From assembly GCF_000524195.1 (NCBI RefSeq), contig NW_020170384.1, forward strand, positions 718,250 to 782,249: a stretch of 64,000 nucleotides of DNA, in the 5' to 3' direction. The position numbers and the translations under genes are program-made. Below, in pieces: positions 27,401-41,900 of this stretch (its first letter is position 1; the number at the start of each line of letters is the position of its first letter). The notes under the pieces were generated by a model. It did not search any database, had not been told where the DNA came from, and was given only the letters and a program-made list of their open reading frames with translations. This DNA is from Echinococcus granulosus (taxonomy: Eukaryota > Platyhelminthes > Cestoda > Cyclophyllidea > Taeniidae).

Positions 27401-29079
27401 CAGAGATGTGTCAGTTTGTGCCATTTCTCAATATCTCATCTAATTCACACTACTTGGACCAAATTGTACCTTTGTTTGTCTCATTTTCGGGATTTCATAT
27501 AAATGCAGTACGGAGAATATTCCGCTTAAGTATTAAAAAGAGTGGATAAACAGGCGAATAATCAGATGAAACCACCCCGGTGACAATCACCAAATCTGTA
27601 CCTTAGGGAGGCCTGACAATCTTAGAATTTGCTTGGCTAGGGTTTGCCTATGACCTGAAGCTTCTGTACTGTGAAAGTTGACATTCATGTGAAGTAGCAC
27701 CTTGTTATAAATTAGAGGATGGTTTAGTAGTTACCACCGGCCGAAGGCTGTGTTATTAGGTCTTCTAGAGCAAGCCACTTAATCATAAAAAAATGCCAAT
27801 TTGTGCACACAAGCTTGTCCTTTTGCTATAGAAACCAACTGCATTACACTGATGTTTGCTGACATTTGGGTGCTTAGAGTGTGGTATAAGGGTTGCCAGT
27901 AGAGTCCAACGCCAAAGGGAACTGGTAGCGTATGGGTGGTTTGAATGCTGAGACGGAAAATTTAGTATTTTAAACCCGCGAAGGCAAACCGCTTGTTCTT
28001 ACCCTCTGGATACCATCAGAAGGAAAAGTACTGGAGAAGGGCTGAGTGTAAAGAAGAGAAAAGTTGGAGTAATTTCGGCCAAATGGTGGCAGCAATTACG
28101 GTGGGACTTTAATCCTTCACGGCGAATTTACATGCATAATTAATTAAGCTTTTTCCTCCTGCAAATGGCAATACAGATCGAATGTACGTGCACTTCCGGT
28201 GGTCAGGTTTGAAAATTTCAGGCCCAAAGTCCAAAGGCCCCCAGGATGAGAGGGAAGAAATGGCAGCACTACCTGCGGCGCGGCTAATCTGGCGCACCCC
28301 GGCACATAAATAACCTCTGGGTGGGTCAGCATCAATGCGAGTAATTTTGGCACCAAGATATCTGCTAATTATGAATTCAACTGAACTGTTATTTCCCGAA
28401 AAAAAAAATACATCAAACGCCTTATTTTAACATTTGTCGCATTGACGGAAGTCGACAGAATACAGTGAAGAAACTCTTACCAATGCTGATTTAAGTTAAG
28501 TGAGTGTTTACATACCCTTAACAGGAGAGTTGTAAATTGCCCTGCGAATCCAGTAGAAGCAGAATTACTGAAGGAAAAATAGGCAAAACTATGCACAACA
28601 CCTCTGCAGAGGGATAAAAATCTTGTGCTTTATTTGAGGGCACTGGAAGATTGCTTCGTGAAAGGTTAAATGCTACTAGTAAAACTAGGGTCTTCTTTCA
28701 GATAAAGTGGAAATTGCAACATTTGAAAAACTGCACTTACAATAACCGCGAAATTTCAATGCAGGATTCCTCAAACCTTAGGTTAACTTAACGGCAGTGT
28801 AGTTCATTGCTAGTTGATAAGCTCAAACATAATCACGCTGAATGGGTTAAAGCTACTACGCTGTTCAACATGACTGGGGTACTACCATAATTACTAATAA
28901 GAATCCTATCCTAATGTTCAACCTAATTTGATACACAATTATCTGCAGCAATTCTAAGACAACGAAATAAAATCAGTGTTTTGACAACTGCCATCAACTA
29001 AATTATGATGTATCAGAAAATTACATTCTGTAACACAGGTAAAAAGTCTATTAATCAGCTCACAAGCTCAGCGTCAGTG
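21419..29079. other. No gene recognised upstream of DNAH1
   Basis: Nearly 8 kb of AT-rich sequence before the dynein gene. Open frames reach at most 107 codons (24666-24989, minus) and none looks like protein. Simple tracts occur, such as (GGCT)n at 25142-25160. Regulatory sequence for DNAH1 may lie in the last kilobase but only a TATA-like element could be pointed to. Confidence 0.5.
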
Positions 29080-29088
29080 TATAAAAGG
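29080..29088 (+). promoter_or_regulatory. TATA-like element upstream of DNAH1
   Basis: TATAAAAGG, a close match to the TATA consensus, lies 144 bases before the DNAH1 start codon. That spacing is compatible with a transcription start near 29110 and a 5' UTR of about 120 bases. Such motifs arise often by chance in AT-rich DNA, and flatworm transcripts may also be trans-spliced, so this is only a candidate. Confidence 0.3.
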
Positions 29089-29231
29089 CGTCATTCAGGT
29101 TGCAAATTCTACTATTTCGGAAGATACCATATTACAATTTTCGGTTCATCATTTTACTAAGTTGCGTTACTTAGTGACTGGTTGGATGTATTCAAGGTCG
29201 CGGATTGGGCGACAACTTATGAAGTCACACA

Positions 29232-29959
29232 ATGGTCGACAAGGAAGAAAATTACCCTGAAATTAAACCAAGAGGATATTACTCTGACATACTAACGCTA
29301 GGGCAAAATAATAACCGAGAAGTTGGACAAAATAAAATATTCTTATAAGCTATAGCTTGGCAAGAACCCAGCTGTGATTATTGAGAATGCCTTGAACGAG
29401 TGCAGGGACGCCCCAAATAATCCTGCAAGTAACGAATTTAATATTACTAAAGCAAAAATTAAGTCGATCTTCCACTTGATACAAATATTAGCTCGTATGT
29501 TGATTGTAGTGGTGCAAGATACGAGAATGTTCAATCGGTAGGTTTTTACTGTTCATAATAATGTTTATAGTATTTTCCGGAGTCCTCATTCGAGCCGAAA
29601 GTCTACATTCCTTTTTACGTCCAACCTGGTCAATGTCCTAGGAAACTCGCAATAGAGAGGTAGATTTTGTAGTTAATTTTCATCTGTAAGAAAACGGAGG
29701 GAATTTGAGCGCTACAGCATTGAGCACATCTTGGAAGACGAATACAACATTAAGTCCAAGGATCTCATTCCGAAGCCAGAAGATGATTACCGCAATTTGC
29801 AAAAAGCGTGGGACCATTATCTTTTTCTCGATATTTTCGACGATGAGGATTACGATTGCCGAACTCCATCTGATTGGCTCTCTTTGGGAACTGAGGGCGA
29901 ACTAAGGAAACCTGTTCCTGCAATGGCCCTTTTACCGTTGTCTGATGACCTACACCAAG
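29232..29959 (+). CDS. DNAH1: DNAH1 exons 1-5 (N-terminus, micro-introns)
   Basis: Exons 29232-29321, 29356-29428, 29464-29537, 29571-29659 and 29691-29959. The four introns between them are 34, 35, 33 and 31 bases. All four start with GT and end with AG, and each has a short AT-rich body. The phases close (0, 1, 0, 2), while reading through the first, second or fourth intron shifts the frame or meets a stop. The peptide tracks vertebrate DNAH1: [40 protein letters not shown] and RKPVP-ALLP occur in the same order and spacing. Exon 5 ends CAAG before GCAAGA, a GC-type donor; the next acceptor at 30560 restores the frame. Confidence 0.9.
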
Positions 29960-32900
29960 GCAAGATTTATTCGATATCACTTGCCTTAAAAGCTATGACT
30001 TACTGTTTGTCTAATCCTGATGTACGAATAATGAAGCCGCTTTGATATTCAAAGGAGTTTATCTACTTCACAAACCCTCCAAGTATCTGCATTCAATTTG
30101 CTAGAACTTATGGCTTGCGTCCATGTTTATTCCTAATATATTGCTGTTATAAAACTGGTTTATTTGTGCTAGAAACTGATTTATTTGTGCTAATATCGAA
30201 ATAGTACTCATTTTAATAACGGCAACCGGTTTGCCATGACCTTCGTTTTTAATCATTGACGCAGTTAAATCACCGCATCGTACTCAATAGCGCACTTAAT
30301 TTAAAAAAACACATTTTTTGGCTTGCTAGCACCCAGAAAACTATTGAGTAATGAACTAATTTTCATAAAATTACTTAAAACAGGCTTTTTTACTTTAAAA
30401 ACCAAAGCAAATTTGACTATTTTACGTGTGAACCTAACTGCTATCATTGATTTAACAGTTTGTGTAAAATTGGTCATCCGTTACTTGGTAACCGGTGTTA
30501 ATAATTAAATTATACTTAGTAAATTCAATTAATTACTGGCTTAACAAACTGAAACTGCAGAGGACATGAGAAGTAAGGACGTCAGCTGGTATTGGCAAAA
30601 ATGTGGTGTGCTCGACTATGACGAGGCTACGCGACGTTGGTTAGTCCAGAAGACTGATGCCAGCGACCGAATTCTGACAAAAGATGGCGATCCGATGGTC
30701 AATGGGGGCCTCGATTCCAAGGGGCAATTTTGCCAGGTTGACTCACAGTACTGGATTCCACGAATTCAACTGATGTTCCTCGCTGAAGACCCCGTTGTCT
30801 TCGCGAAGCGCGTTGCTCAAGCCTACCATGACAGAGAGGCTGCTGAGGCCACTATTCGTTACAATCTCTATCTTGATTGCATGCCTGTAGACGGCCTGGT
30901 GGAAATGAGTCAGACCACTCTCGACAGCATCACGCATCTGGCAAAGGGCTCTTCACCTCAACTGAGGACCGCCAAAGGGTAGGTCCATTTAGGGTATTCC
31001 GCAACAACAATCTATTTTTGAATTTATCCATTAAAATAATCTGCATGACGATTGCCTTGATTTTCAATTCTTTAGCTGAAAAAGCCTTTTTAGATTATGG
31101 GTTTCTTGCTGAAAAGGTTCAGTTCTTTGTTTTTGTCTATTACTTTTCATTTAATAAAGCATGGTCCAACTATAATGCAAATTATAAACAAATTTTAAGC
31201 GCTACAAACTTAAATTGCTTCCAGTTGATTTACTGTAGAATACTGGTGACTTCAGGCAGATCTATTACTATATTCTAGAGCTACCACCTTCTTTACTGGC
31301 AAAATTTAAATCATAGAGGCAACTTCTTGTTAACGACGCAAACTGTCCAGTCAATATATCTGATACTAATTCAACTTTGTGGAATATACCGCTTCTGAGC
31401 GATACCAACATGGTAGTCAAGTAGCATCATTTATTGTGCTCAAAGATAAAGTGAAAATATTTGAACAAAATTTCCTCATTAGTTTCAAAATTTGGATGTT
31501 TTAGCCCAATTTTTACCTTTATTGAGAATTTATTAGCGGAGACAAAAAAGTAGTACAATCTCAAATGTATTACGCCTAGAGTCTAACCATACTTTCGTAG
31601 CTGTTATCCACCTTTTACCATATGTTTTAAGGTAGTCTGCTTTTACGATTGTCAAAATGCGTATCTTTAATGCTAAACTAATTCTTAATTGCTCCAATTT
31701 CGCAACAACAACAATGCGCCAGTTTTATTAATTTTTGGGAATCAATTTGGAAATAATCACTTTAAAACATAGATTGGAACAAACTGTACAATCTCTGCAA
31801 AAAGAAATCATTTTTGACTACTGGAGAACCATGAATGATATGATTCTTAGAAAACTGTGCGCGCAGAATTTACCCGAATATGCTTTTATAAAGCCCCCAG
31901 AAATAAAAAAACGGAGTTGGCGATGGAAGGGTAAGCGCACACTCCGGCCACTTTCATACCATAAAATCATAGGCACAGTCGAAATGCCCAAGTTTGAGTT
32001 TAGGAAGGCTCTTGAGAAGTTTGTATTCAACACTGTTTTTACGCGCCCAGAAGCCATAGCGGCGAGCAGCTCAGCTCAGTACGAGTGCCTTGAGGCTCGA
32101 GAAAGGTTTCTTCTCCACTTTCCTGTCTCAAAGGCTGTAAAAATAGAAGAGTTTGAGCAAACACAGATGCAAACTATCCAGCAATCTTCCACCTACTTGA
32201 AGGTGGGTATTTTCTTCCAAGAAGGTGCACTAATGGTACTTCATTTTAGACTAGCTGGATTGAAAATCTGCGACGTCAAATTCGCATGCACCTACGTGAT
32301 AGTGGAAAGGGTTGGTTCAATATCTACGAGACAGACTATTACGTATATTCTAAGTCGAAGCTGAAGAAGTTTTTAGATAGCGTCAAGTTTTGTATGCAAG
32401 ACGCTCTTCGCTACAACGTCATGGGCTCAATCAATGGATTTGTAAAGATGGTTGAAGACGTCTGCATTGATTGTCTTAACCTCAATCCCTCGTTCGAATG
32501 GTCAGATGATCTACGCAGTAGCAGCATTTTGTAAGTTCACTATTTATTTTTTATTAAAATAAATCGTTTTCTTTCTTTATAGACCTAAGCATAATCCGAT
32601 TTTTGCTGTTGACTTGGTGATTGATGGAGATGGTGTGCATTACAGTCACTTTTTGGGAGATTTCGACAGATGCTGCGGTCAACTATTTGACAAGGCTATA
32701 AACTCTGTCCAACATATATCTCAACTGGAGCGGGTAAGCTTCCCCTTTAACAAACTGAAATGCATTATCGTGATCTTACGTTCTCTGCCCCACATGTTCT
32801 CTGCTAGTTTGTTGTGGAGGGAATTAGTTGGTCCGACGATCCCCTAATTGAGGCAGTCGGGGCCCACGAACCAGAGGTTGAGGCTTTGCGAAAAAAGCTG

Positions 32901-35900
32901 CATGAATTGCTACAGGCGGCGTATGTTCCGATGAATGCTTATGCAGAACAGTATAACCCCTACGTTGAACTGTCACTCCTCGATATACCCGCTTACGTAA
33001 AGTAAGCTGCTCTTATTTGTAGACGCCATCCAGCAAGTACTGCGAAATATGGGTGCTGATAAAAGCCAATCCCCTATTAGAAAATATTTGCTTAGCGTGA
33101 GGAATTGCTTGGTGTTAAAAATTCTCATGCCTAATATATTATCTTTTTTGACTCAAATTTGTCAACCTAATTTGTTTCAACTGACAGCTCTGTTCTGAAA
33201 AAGATCATCTCAACTTAATTCTTGAGACTGTCCATGAAGTCGAACCTTACTTTGATCAAACATATTTAGAGAAGTTTAAACGCACAGCTATAAGTAGATT
33301 TGCCGTTCATGCTTATTTTACGGGATGTCTTAAAAGTCCAACACAGTGTAAAATAATTGATAAAAAACCTTGAAATCCACGTTTTGTTTAAGTGTTTTTT
33401 GGTGCCCATTTACCACAATAGAATCTAACTATCGAGACGTCTGTGTTACTGCTACTACTTTGTACAAAAAGTGGCATTTTATCATCAGTTATTAAAAATG
33501 TTTAAACTCCAACGTGTAGTGATTTTCTACGAGTGTACGAGTCTCAAAGTTTGAACCCCTATGATGTGAAGAATGAGGCGACGAAGCAATTTGAGGAGGC
33601 GAAGAAATTGGAGGCGTTGATGCCCCTCACTATTACCATCGGGCCTTTCCTCGTCAACGTGGAGCCGCTGCGCAGTCGCCTAATGAAGAAGCGGGTAGAC
33701 ATGGCCAAAGCCATGCTGGATCTACTCGCCCGCCAGCTCAGGAAACAGTCAGACACAGTGAGTAGCAGTCGTCTTTCCCAAAAGTGGCACCATGACCTAC
33801 CGGTGTTACTACCTGCCCATAAGTAGGAAGAGTGAACCATTCTTATATTGACAGATTAGTATGCAGTAGAGTGCTTTACCAGTCATGATGTTGCGCATTA
33901 AAATATATTTACTAGTTTAAGTAAACCAGATGAAAGATCACATTTGTACTTTAAAAGAAGCATTGTTCAGGAACGGCAGTCGGCTCACTTAGGTTTGTTA
34001 AGCCGTGGTTCCTAATTGCGATGGATTTTTTACAGAAAATTGGTTGTGATGAAATGTGTATGGGAGACGAATCTCGGATTCTAGCATTTGATTATATATA
34101 GCTTCACACTTACATTTGAATTGTTAGCACATAATTTGCTTTCAAAATATAATTTTGAAATTAGTTCTCCATGTGCCGAAGAGACGGCTCCCATAGCATT
34201 GAATAATGACTAAGCCTTCCGCTTTGTTCCCTTCAATGAAGTAAGGTGAACCTTAGGATTCTAAGGTATTCTTGAAGGTTTTTCCTCTGCACTTTGATTA
34301 CCGTCATGAGTTTGCATTCGTTGAACTAATTTAGGCTTATTATTGTTACATCAAATTCCTGCTAGCCTATTCTCATCACGAATAGCAGATCCATTTTGAG
34401 TTACTTCTCAAATCAACAAGACCATATATAGACTCTAGCGCCTTTAGTAAATTCAAAATAAGCTTAGCAACTCTGGTGCGCAAATCTAGACGTACACATA
34501 TACACGAATTGAAGTGTGCTCATGGTCAACGACTCCAAGGCAGCATTATTTAATTGTTGTGCTTATGCTTCAGTCATGCGATGTGTTCGAAGAGATAGCA
34601 AGAAGGCTCTACGAGAAACCGAACACCATAGAGGAGCTCACTGCGATGCGCGAGTACATTGATACCATTCCAGATTTGTTAGAGGAACAGAGGGAGCTGA
34701 TCGACCGGGTGGTAGCCCATTACGAGCTCATTGACGAGTTCTGCTACAACCTCAACAATGACGATTTCGCCGCCAAGTGGACCACTCTCACCTGGCCTAG
34801 CAAGATCCGCAACCTTGTGGAGGAGACGGAGTTGAATTTAGAGGAGGATGAAGAGCGCTTTCGCAAACTCCAAATCTCTGATTTGGCTTCCTTCTCCGAT
34901 AAAATTGACAGTTTGACGGTGAGATAGAATCGGCTTATTTGCTACTAACCATGAGGACTCCTTCAAAGTCTATCCACTTCCCTTAAAGATGATGGTATCT
35001 TCAATGGCCTCATACACGGATGTGAGCAAAGCGCACGAGGTCGCAAATGAAGTGAGGAGGCTTCAAAAACAGCTACTAGAAGCGCAACAGAGTGCTCTGC
35101 TCTACAATAACCGTGAACGACTTTTCGATATGCCAATTACCAGTGTAGGCTCTACTTGGCTAACTCCGTTTTTCCGAGACTGACTGAATCTAAATACACT
35201 TTTTGGGTGATTTAGTTTGGAAGAATTAGCACTTTGCTAAAGGATCTCGAGCCCTTCCGGGTGATGTGGATTGCCGTGTCCGATTGGTTGAGAACGCAGG
35301 ACGCAGTCATGGCCGACCCACTCTCGTCAATTGATGCAACAGCTGTGGAAAAACAAGTTACGGAGTGCTACAAGATCATGCATAAGTCAATTCGCGTTTT
35401 CAGTGAACTGCCTGGAGTCCAAGAAGTGGCCAGTCAGATAAAAATGGCCATTGAAGAGTTCAAGCCCTTCGTGCCACTTATAAAAGCTCTTCGCAGTCCT
35501 GGAATGCGCAGTAGAATGTGGGAACTCATCAGCGAACGTACCGGCATCCTGGTCGTGCCAAAGGCTTCCCTCACTTTTGCAAAGTGCCTAGAAATGCGAC
35601 TTCAGGTGATTAGTTTGATTTGTGTGAATAAATGGGCTTGCTGAAGCCTTTCTCATGGACTGTCTTGGAGAGATCAATAATTTGACTTACTTAAAGAGAA
35701 GGTGAAATAAATTGTTTAGACCTAGGTCAAGTCATGTTAACTAGGTTTCGCAAGAAATGCAGATACTATTTAAATGTAAATTGCCTCCTATTTTAAAATC
35801 TGTCAATGTAGGATCACATCGACGTAATATCGGAGGTCGCCGACATTGCCGGGAAGGAATATGCAATCGAATCAGCGCTAAATAAGATGATGCAAGACTG

Positions 35901-38900
35901 GGAGAATGTGGTCTTTGAGGTACAACCGTACAAACAGACCGGAACCTACATCATCAAAGTGTCAGAGGAAATTAACCAGCAATTGGACGACCACATAGTC
36001 CAAACCCAGTCAATGAGCTTTTCTCCATACAAAAAGCAATTTGAAGAACGAATCGCTGCCTGGGAGACCCGCTTGCAAATCACTCAGGAGGTCATCGATG
36101 AGTGGATTAACTGCCAGCGCAGTTGGCTTTACTTGGAGCCAATTTTTGCCTCGGAAGACATTTTGCGGCAGTTGCCGGTAGAAGGCAAACGGTTTGCCAC
36201 AATGGAGAAGATTTGGCGCAAGGTGATGAAAATCGCACATGGTCAACCGAATGTCATTACTCTCTGTCCGGACAGTCGTATCTTGAATAACTTGCGCGAA
36301 TGCAATAACCTACTGGAGCAAGTACAGAAGGGCTTGAGCGAGTACCTGGAGACCAAACGTCAAGCCTTTCCTCGATTCTTCTTCCTGTCTGACGATGAAC
36401 TTCTGGAAATTCTTTCGCAAGCAAAGAATCCTACTGCAGTACAACCGCACTTAAAAAAGTGCTTCGAAAACATCGCCAAGGTAAGTGATTTTTCACTGTA
36501 TGTACTATTTCTGTGCCGATTTTTGTTTGCACAAATTTGTCGGTGTTCCTTTTAGCTTCAATTTGAGAGTGACTTGGAAATCACAGCGATGTATTCTAAT
36601 GAAGGTGAGAAAATTCCTTTTGAAAAGACTACTCACCCAGCCGGGAATGTGGAGGAGTGGATGTCTGAAATTGAGAATGTAATGCGCTTCTCCATTCGTA
36701 CCATTATTCAGCGTGCGCTGAACAGTTACCCTGAAACTCCGCGCACTGAGTGGGTGCTTCAGTGGCCTGGTCAGATCGTCATAGCGGGCTGTCAAACCTA
36801 TTGGACCTCAGAGGTCACAGAATCACTTACTCGTGCCCACTCTGGTGGACTCAGAGGGTTACTCCCCTACCTTCTGAATCAGTTGAATGAGCTTCGTACT
36901 GTAGTTAAGGGAGATCTGGCAAAAATTGCACGAATTACACTCGCTGCATTGATTGTCATCGAGGTGCATGCCAGAGACGTGGTTGACAACATGATCCAAC
37001 AAGGCGTCTCCTCCGTCAACGCCTTTGAGTGGATAAGTCAACTTCGTTACTATTGGATAGATGCGACTGAGGAACTTGAAATACGTGTTGTCAATGCCCA
37101 TTTCCCCTATGGTTACGAGTATCTTGGAAATACCACACGACTAGTGATTACTCCTTTGACAGACCGGTGCTATCTTACCCTAACAGGAGCTCTATATCTC
37201 AACTTTGGTGGTGCTCCATCGGGTCCAGCAGGAACGGGGAAGACGGAAACAACAAAAGATTTGGGAAAGGCTTTTGCTGTTCAATGCGTCGTGTTTAATT
37301 GTTCCGATCAGCTAGACTTCATGGCCATGGGTAAATTTTTCAAAGGTCTGGCAGCAGCAGGTGCGTGGGCGTGTTTTGACGAGTTCAATCGCATTGACAT
37401 CGAAGTCTTGTCTGTAGTAGCGCAGCAAATCACAACCATTCAAAAAGCACAAATGCAACGAGTCGACCGGTTCCTCTTTGAAGGCGTGGAACTGGCTTTG
37501 AAAGCCTCCTGCGCCATTTTTATTACGATGAATCCTGGCTATGCGGGTCGCACGGAGTTGCCAGACAATTTGAAAGCGCTTTTCCGACCGGTTGCGATGA
37601 TGGTTCCAGACTACGCACTGATTGCGGAAATTTCACTCTTCTCCTTCGGCTTTGCTGATGCTCGGATTCTGGCCAAAAAGATTGTCACGACTTTTAAATT
37701 GTCGTCTGAACAGTTGAGTAACCAGGATCACTATGATTTTGGTATGCGAGCGGTGAAAAGTGTCATTTCCGCAGCTGGCAATTTAAAAAGAAACGAACCT
37801 GATATGGATGAGGTGAGTTGACATAAACACGACAGGGAGCAATTTTAAACATATTATTATTTGCAGGAACTTATCGTACTCCGGGCAATCCGTGATGTGA
37901 ACCTACCAAAGTTTTTGGAGGACGATCTGAAACTCTTCAACGGCATTGTCGCTGATCTATTCCCAAATATTCGTCATCTTGTGTTAGCTTTCCAATTTGA
38001 TATTACCTTTTAAATTTGATTCTATTCTTGTCTGACTATATTGATTTCAGTGCAAATGAAGTTAATTACGAAGATCTGACAATCGCTCTGAAAACTGCTG
38101 CTCGCAAAATGAACCTTAAAGATGATCACGGTAAGTGGAAAAGACATAGTCTGTTTTCGTGTGCTGCAAAAGATGGTGATTTAACCTTTCAACCCTAGGC
38201 TTCCTTCACAAATGCACTCAATTATTTGACACCACAGTCGTAAGGCACGGCCTGATGCTCCTTGGTCCAACGGGGTCAGGCAAAACCAAGTGCTATGAAG
38301 TACTGAAAGATGCTCTGAGCTCTCTGAAGAATCAGCCTTCTCCTGATGGCTCTTACTTCCAAAACGTAGTCACCTATGTTTTGAACCCTAAATCCATCAC
38401 AATGGGTCAACTCTACGGTGAATTCGATCTTGTCACACATGAATGGACTGACGGTATCTTAAGTGTACTCATTCGGGAGGGGGTTGCAGCCGACAACCTC
38501 GATAAACGTTGGTATGTCTTTGATGGGCCTGTCGACGCTTTGTGGATTGAAAATATGAACACAGTGTTGGACGACAACAAGAAACTCTGCTTAAGCAGCG
38601 GTGAGATAATAAAACTGACCGAGGCAATGACTATGATATTTGAAGTTGCTGATTTGGCAGTTGCATCACCGGCAACTGTGAGTCGTTGCGGTATGGTATA
38701 CTTGGAAACAAGTATCCTTGGTCTTAAGCCCTTCGTAGAGTGCTGGCTTCAAAGTCTGCCTGCACCAATTTACCCTCATAAGGAAAAGTTAGAACGCCTG
38801 TTTGACCTATTTCTTGAGGTAGGTTTTATAAATGAAACGGTCCAAAATCCAATCAAATGAAATTCTAGGACTCGATCCGTTTCATTCGAGAACACACAGC

Positions 38901-41900
38901 TGAAAACGTAAGAAGCTCGGACGGTCAGCTGACATTCAACTTATTGAAGCTCTATTCTTGCTTCTACAGTCGTTTCCAGCCGAAATCAGGCCTATCAATA
39001 TCCGCGAGGCGAAATGAACGGGCTAAAGTAAGCGTTTGTATCTTGTTAAGGCCAATTGTTCAAATACTGGTACTCATTAATTACCTTTTCTGCTCGTAAT
39101 GTATAGACCAGGCATAATCACAATCTTCGAGCGCCACTTCGCCCGATGGGCAATGAGCCAGGAGACGTATGCCACTAATTAATCGTTTAGGTTACGTTTT
39201 TACTAATTTTTTGCAGATTGTTCCTTACTTCTGCGGTGCTTTTATTTTACAGCGGGAAGTGTCCGATGAGTTGGTTTCAAGGACCGGGGAAGTTTTTGAA
39301 TCTTGGTTCTTCTTCTCACTGGTCTGGTCAGTTGGTGCAACTTGTACCAACGATGGACGCAAAGCCTTTGACGTCTATTTAAGACAGAAAATGAAGGATA
39401 CGAAGGTGTTGTTGATGTCAACCTAGCCCTAACTATCCAATTCATTCTAAATATTGAAAATTTTTACCACTTTTACAGTGTTACCGACCGTTTCCTCCAG
39501 AGGGCACCGTGTATGACTACTACCTAGAAGAGGCTGACATTCTCAGCATGGACAAGAAGGATGTGGACTGTGATGAGCAAAGTCCAAAGCAGGTAGGCTT
39601 CTTTAGATTCGCTTAACTGATTCAATCGATTCAAATCTTACCTGACAATGTAAATCGAAAGGTTCACTGGGAGCACTGGATGAAAAATGTGCCATCCTAT
39701 CAAGTAGATATGAGTGCAAAGTACTCGGATATCCTCGTACCGACTCTGGATAGCATTCGTTTAGTTAAAGTCATGGAAATGCTGCTAAAAAACGCAAATC
39801 CTGTCCTCAGTGTTGGACCCACAGGCACAGGAAAGACGGTGTGTATTGCAGACAAACTTTGTCGAGGGATGCCTGAAGAATTTATTCCCGAGTTCATGGT
39901 GTTCAGCGCCAAATCCTCAGCCAATCAGACACAGGATGTGATTGAAAGCAAAATGGACAAACGCAGGCGTGGTGTGTATGGTCCCCCGCCCGGGAAGTAT
40001 CTCGTCTTCTTCATTGACGACTTGAATATGCCTGCACCCGATATGTTCGGTGCTCAACCTCCAATCGAATTGATTCGCCAATGGATGGACTTTAAGGGAT
40101 GGTACGATCGAAAGCAGATTGGCGCTTTTAAGCAAATTGTTGATGTTAATTTCTTGGGTGCTATGTGCCCACCAGGTGGTGGTAGGAATCCAATCACTCA
40201 GCGCTTGCTTCGACACTTCAACTTCTTGAGCTTTAACGAACTAGATGAGGCTAGTCTGTCGACCATCTTCTCAACTATTCTGACTAGTTGGTTCATGCAG
40301 ACCCCTGAAGATTCACCTGTTCGTCATTTAATAGGCAAAGTGGAGCCCTTGGTAAAGGCCTCCATTTCGGTTTATTCAACTGTACAGTCACAGCTCTTGC
40401 CCACACCAACCAAAAGCCACTACACATTTAATCTCCGTGATCTTTCAAAAGTCTTTCAAGGTATCTACATGTTCGATATTTTACACCTTACGGGACGCCT
40501 TACGGATGTCTTGCGTCTTTGGTATCATGAATCCTGTCGTGTTTATCAGGATCGCTTAATCAATGAAGTTGACAGAAATTGGTTTAAGAATTTGTGTATC
40601 AGGACCCTGGAAGAGCAATTTGAGACGAAATTTGAGGAAGTGGTTCCGTCTGAACCACTGCTCTACGGAGGTATGTTGTCAGCTGATGCTGCTGAAAATA
40701 GGAAATACATCGAGATGGTGGATCATACGCAAGTGATTCGTGTGTGTGAATTAAATCTGGAGGATTATAATCAACTAAATAGCCCACGTATGGATCTTGT
40801 TCTCTTCATGGACGCTATTATACATCTGTGTCGTCTGTCTCGAATTATTCGCCAACCTCAAGGCAATGCTCTGCTGTTGGGGCTCGGCGGTAGCGGACGG
40901 CAAAGTATTTCACGTCTCGCCGCCCATATGTGAGTTTGGAGCCCGTTTTGCAAAAAAATTCGTGATTTTTATTATAAATTTAATGAATTTTTTTTAAAGT
41001 GCTGAATTTGAATGCTTCCAAATTGAACTGACAAAAACTTACAGCACCCATGATTGGCAGGAGGATTTAAGAAAGGTCATGATGCTGGCGGGTATCGAGG
41101 ACAAGCAAGTCCTATTTCTGTTTTCCGATACACAAGTATAATAAATAATTTTACTGCCGATTAATTTCGTTCATCCTAATCTACTGGAGCTTGTATTTTC
41201 GTTTCAGATTAAGAAGGAGACCTTTTTGGAGGACCTCAACAATATTCTGAATATTGGTGATGTACCTAATATCTACGCATTTGAAGATCTTGAGAATATT
41301 TACAACGCCATGAAGCCTGTGGTGACCAATGCTGGGTTGATGCCAACAAAGAATAATCTATACTCCACCTATGTGAAACGAGTGCATCGAAATCTCCACA
41401 CGGTGGTCACAATGAGTCCTCTTGGGGAGGTTTTCCGTGCGCGTCTGCGTCAATTCCCAGCACTGGTTAGTTGCTGCACCATCGACTGGTATGCTGGATG
41501 GCCTGACGAGGCGCTAGAAGCAGTTGCACTGAAAACGCTTAGGGATATAAAAGAACTAAACATCAAAGATGACCTTTTGGGTAATATTGTCAAGGTGTGC
41601 CAAAAAATGCACCAATCAGCTGTTAGTAACACAGCTCGCTACCTGCACGAAATGGGTCGTCACAACTACGTGACACCAGCATGCTTCCTGGAATTGCTTG
41701 CTTCGTTCGCCAAGATGTACAACCTGAAATTGACAGAGTTAATGAATTTGAGAAACCGCACTAAGACGGGTTTGGATAAGCTTCTTAGCACAGAACAGAT
41801 TGTTGCAAAGCTGCAAGAGGAACTTGAGATCATGCAACCACAGTTGGAGAAGGCTATTGAGACCTCAAAAGTGACAATGGAGGAGATCGCCAGAGATTCT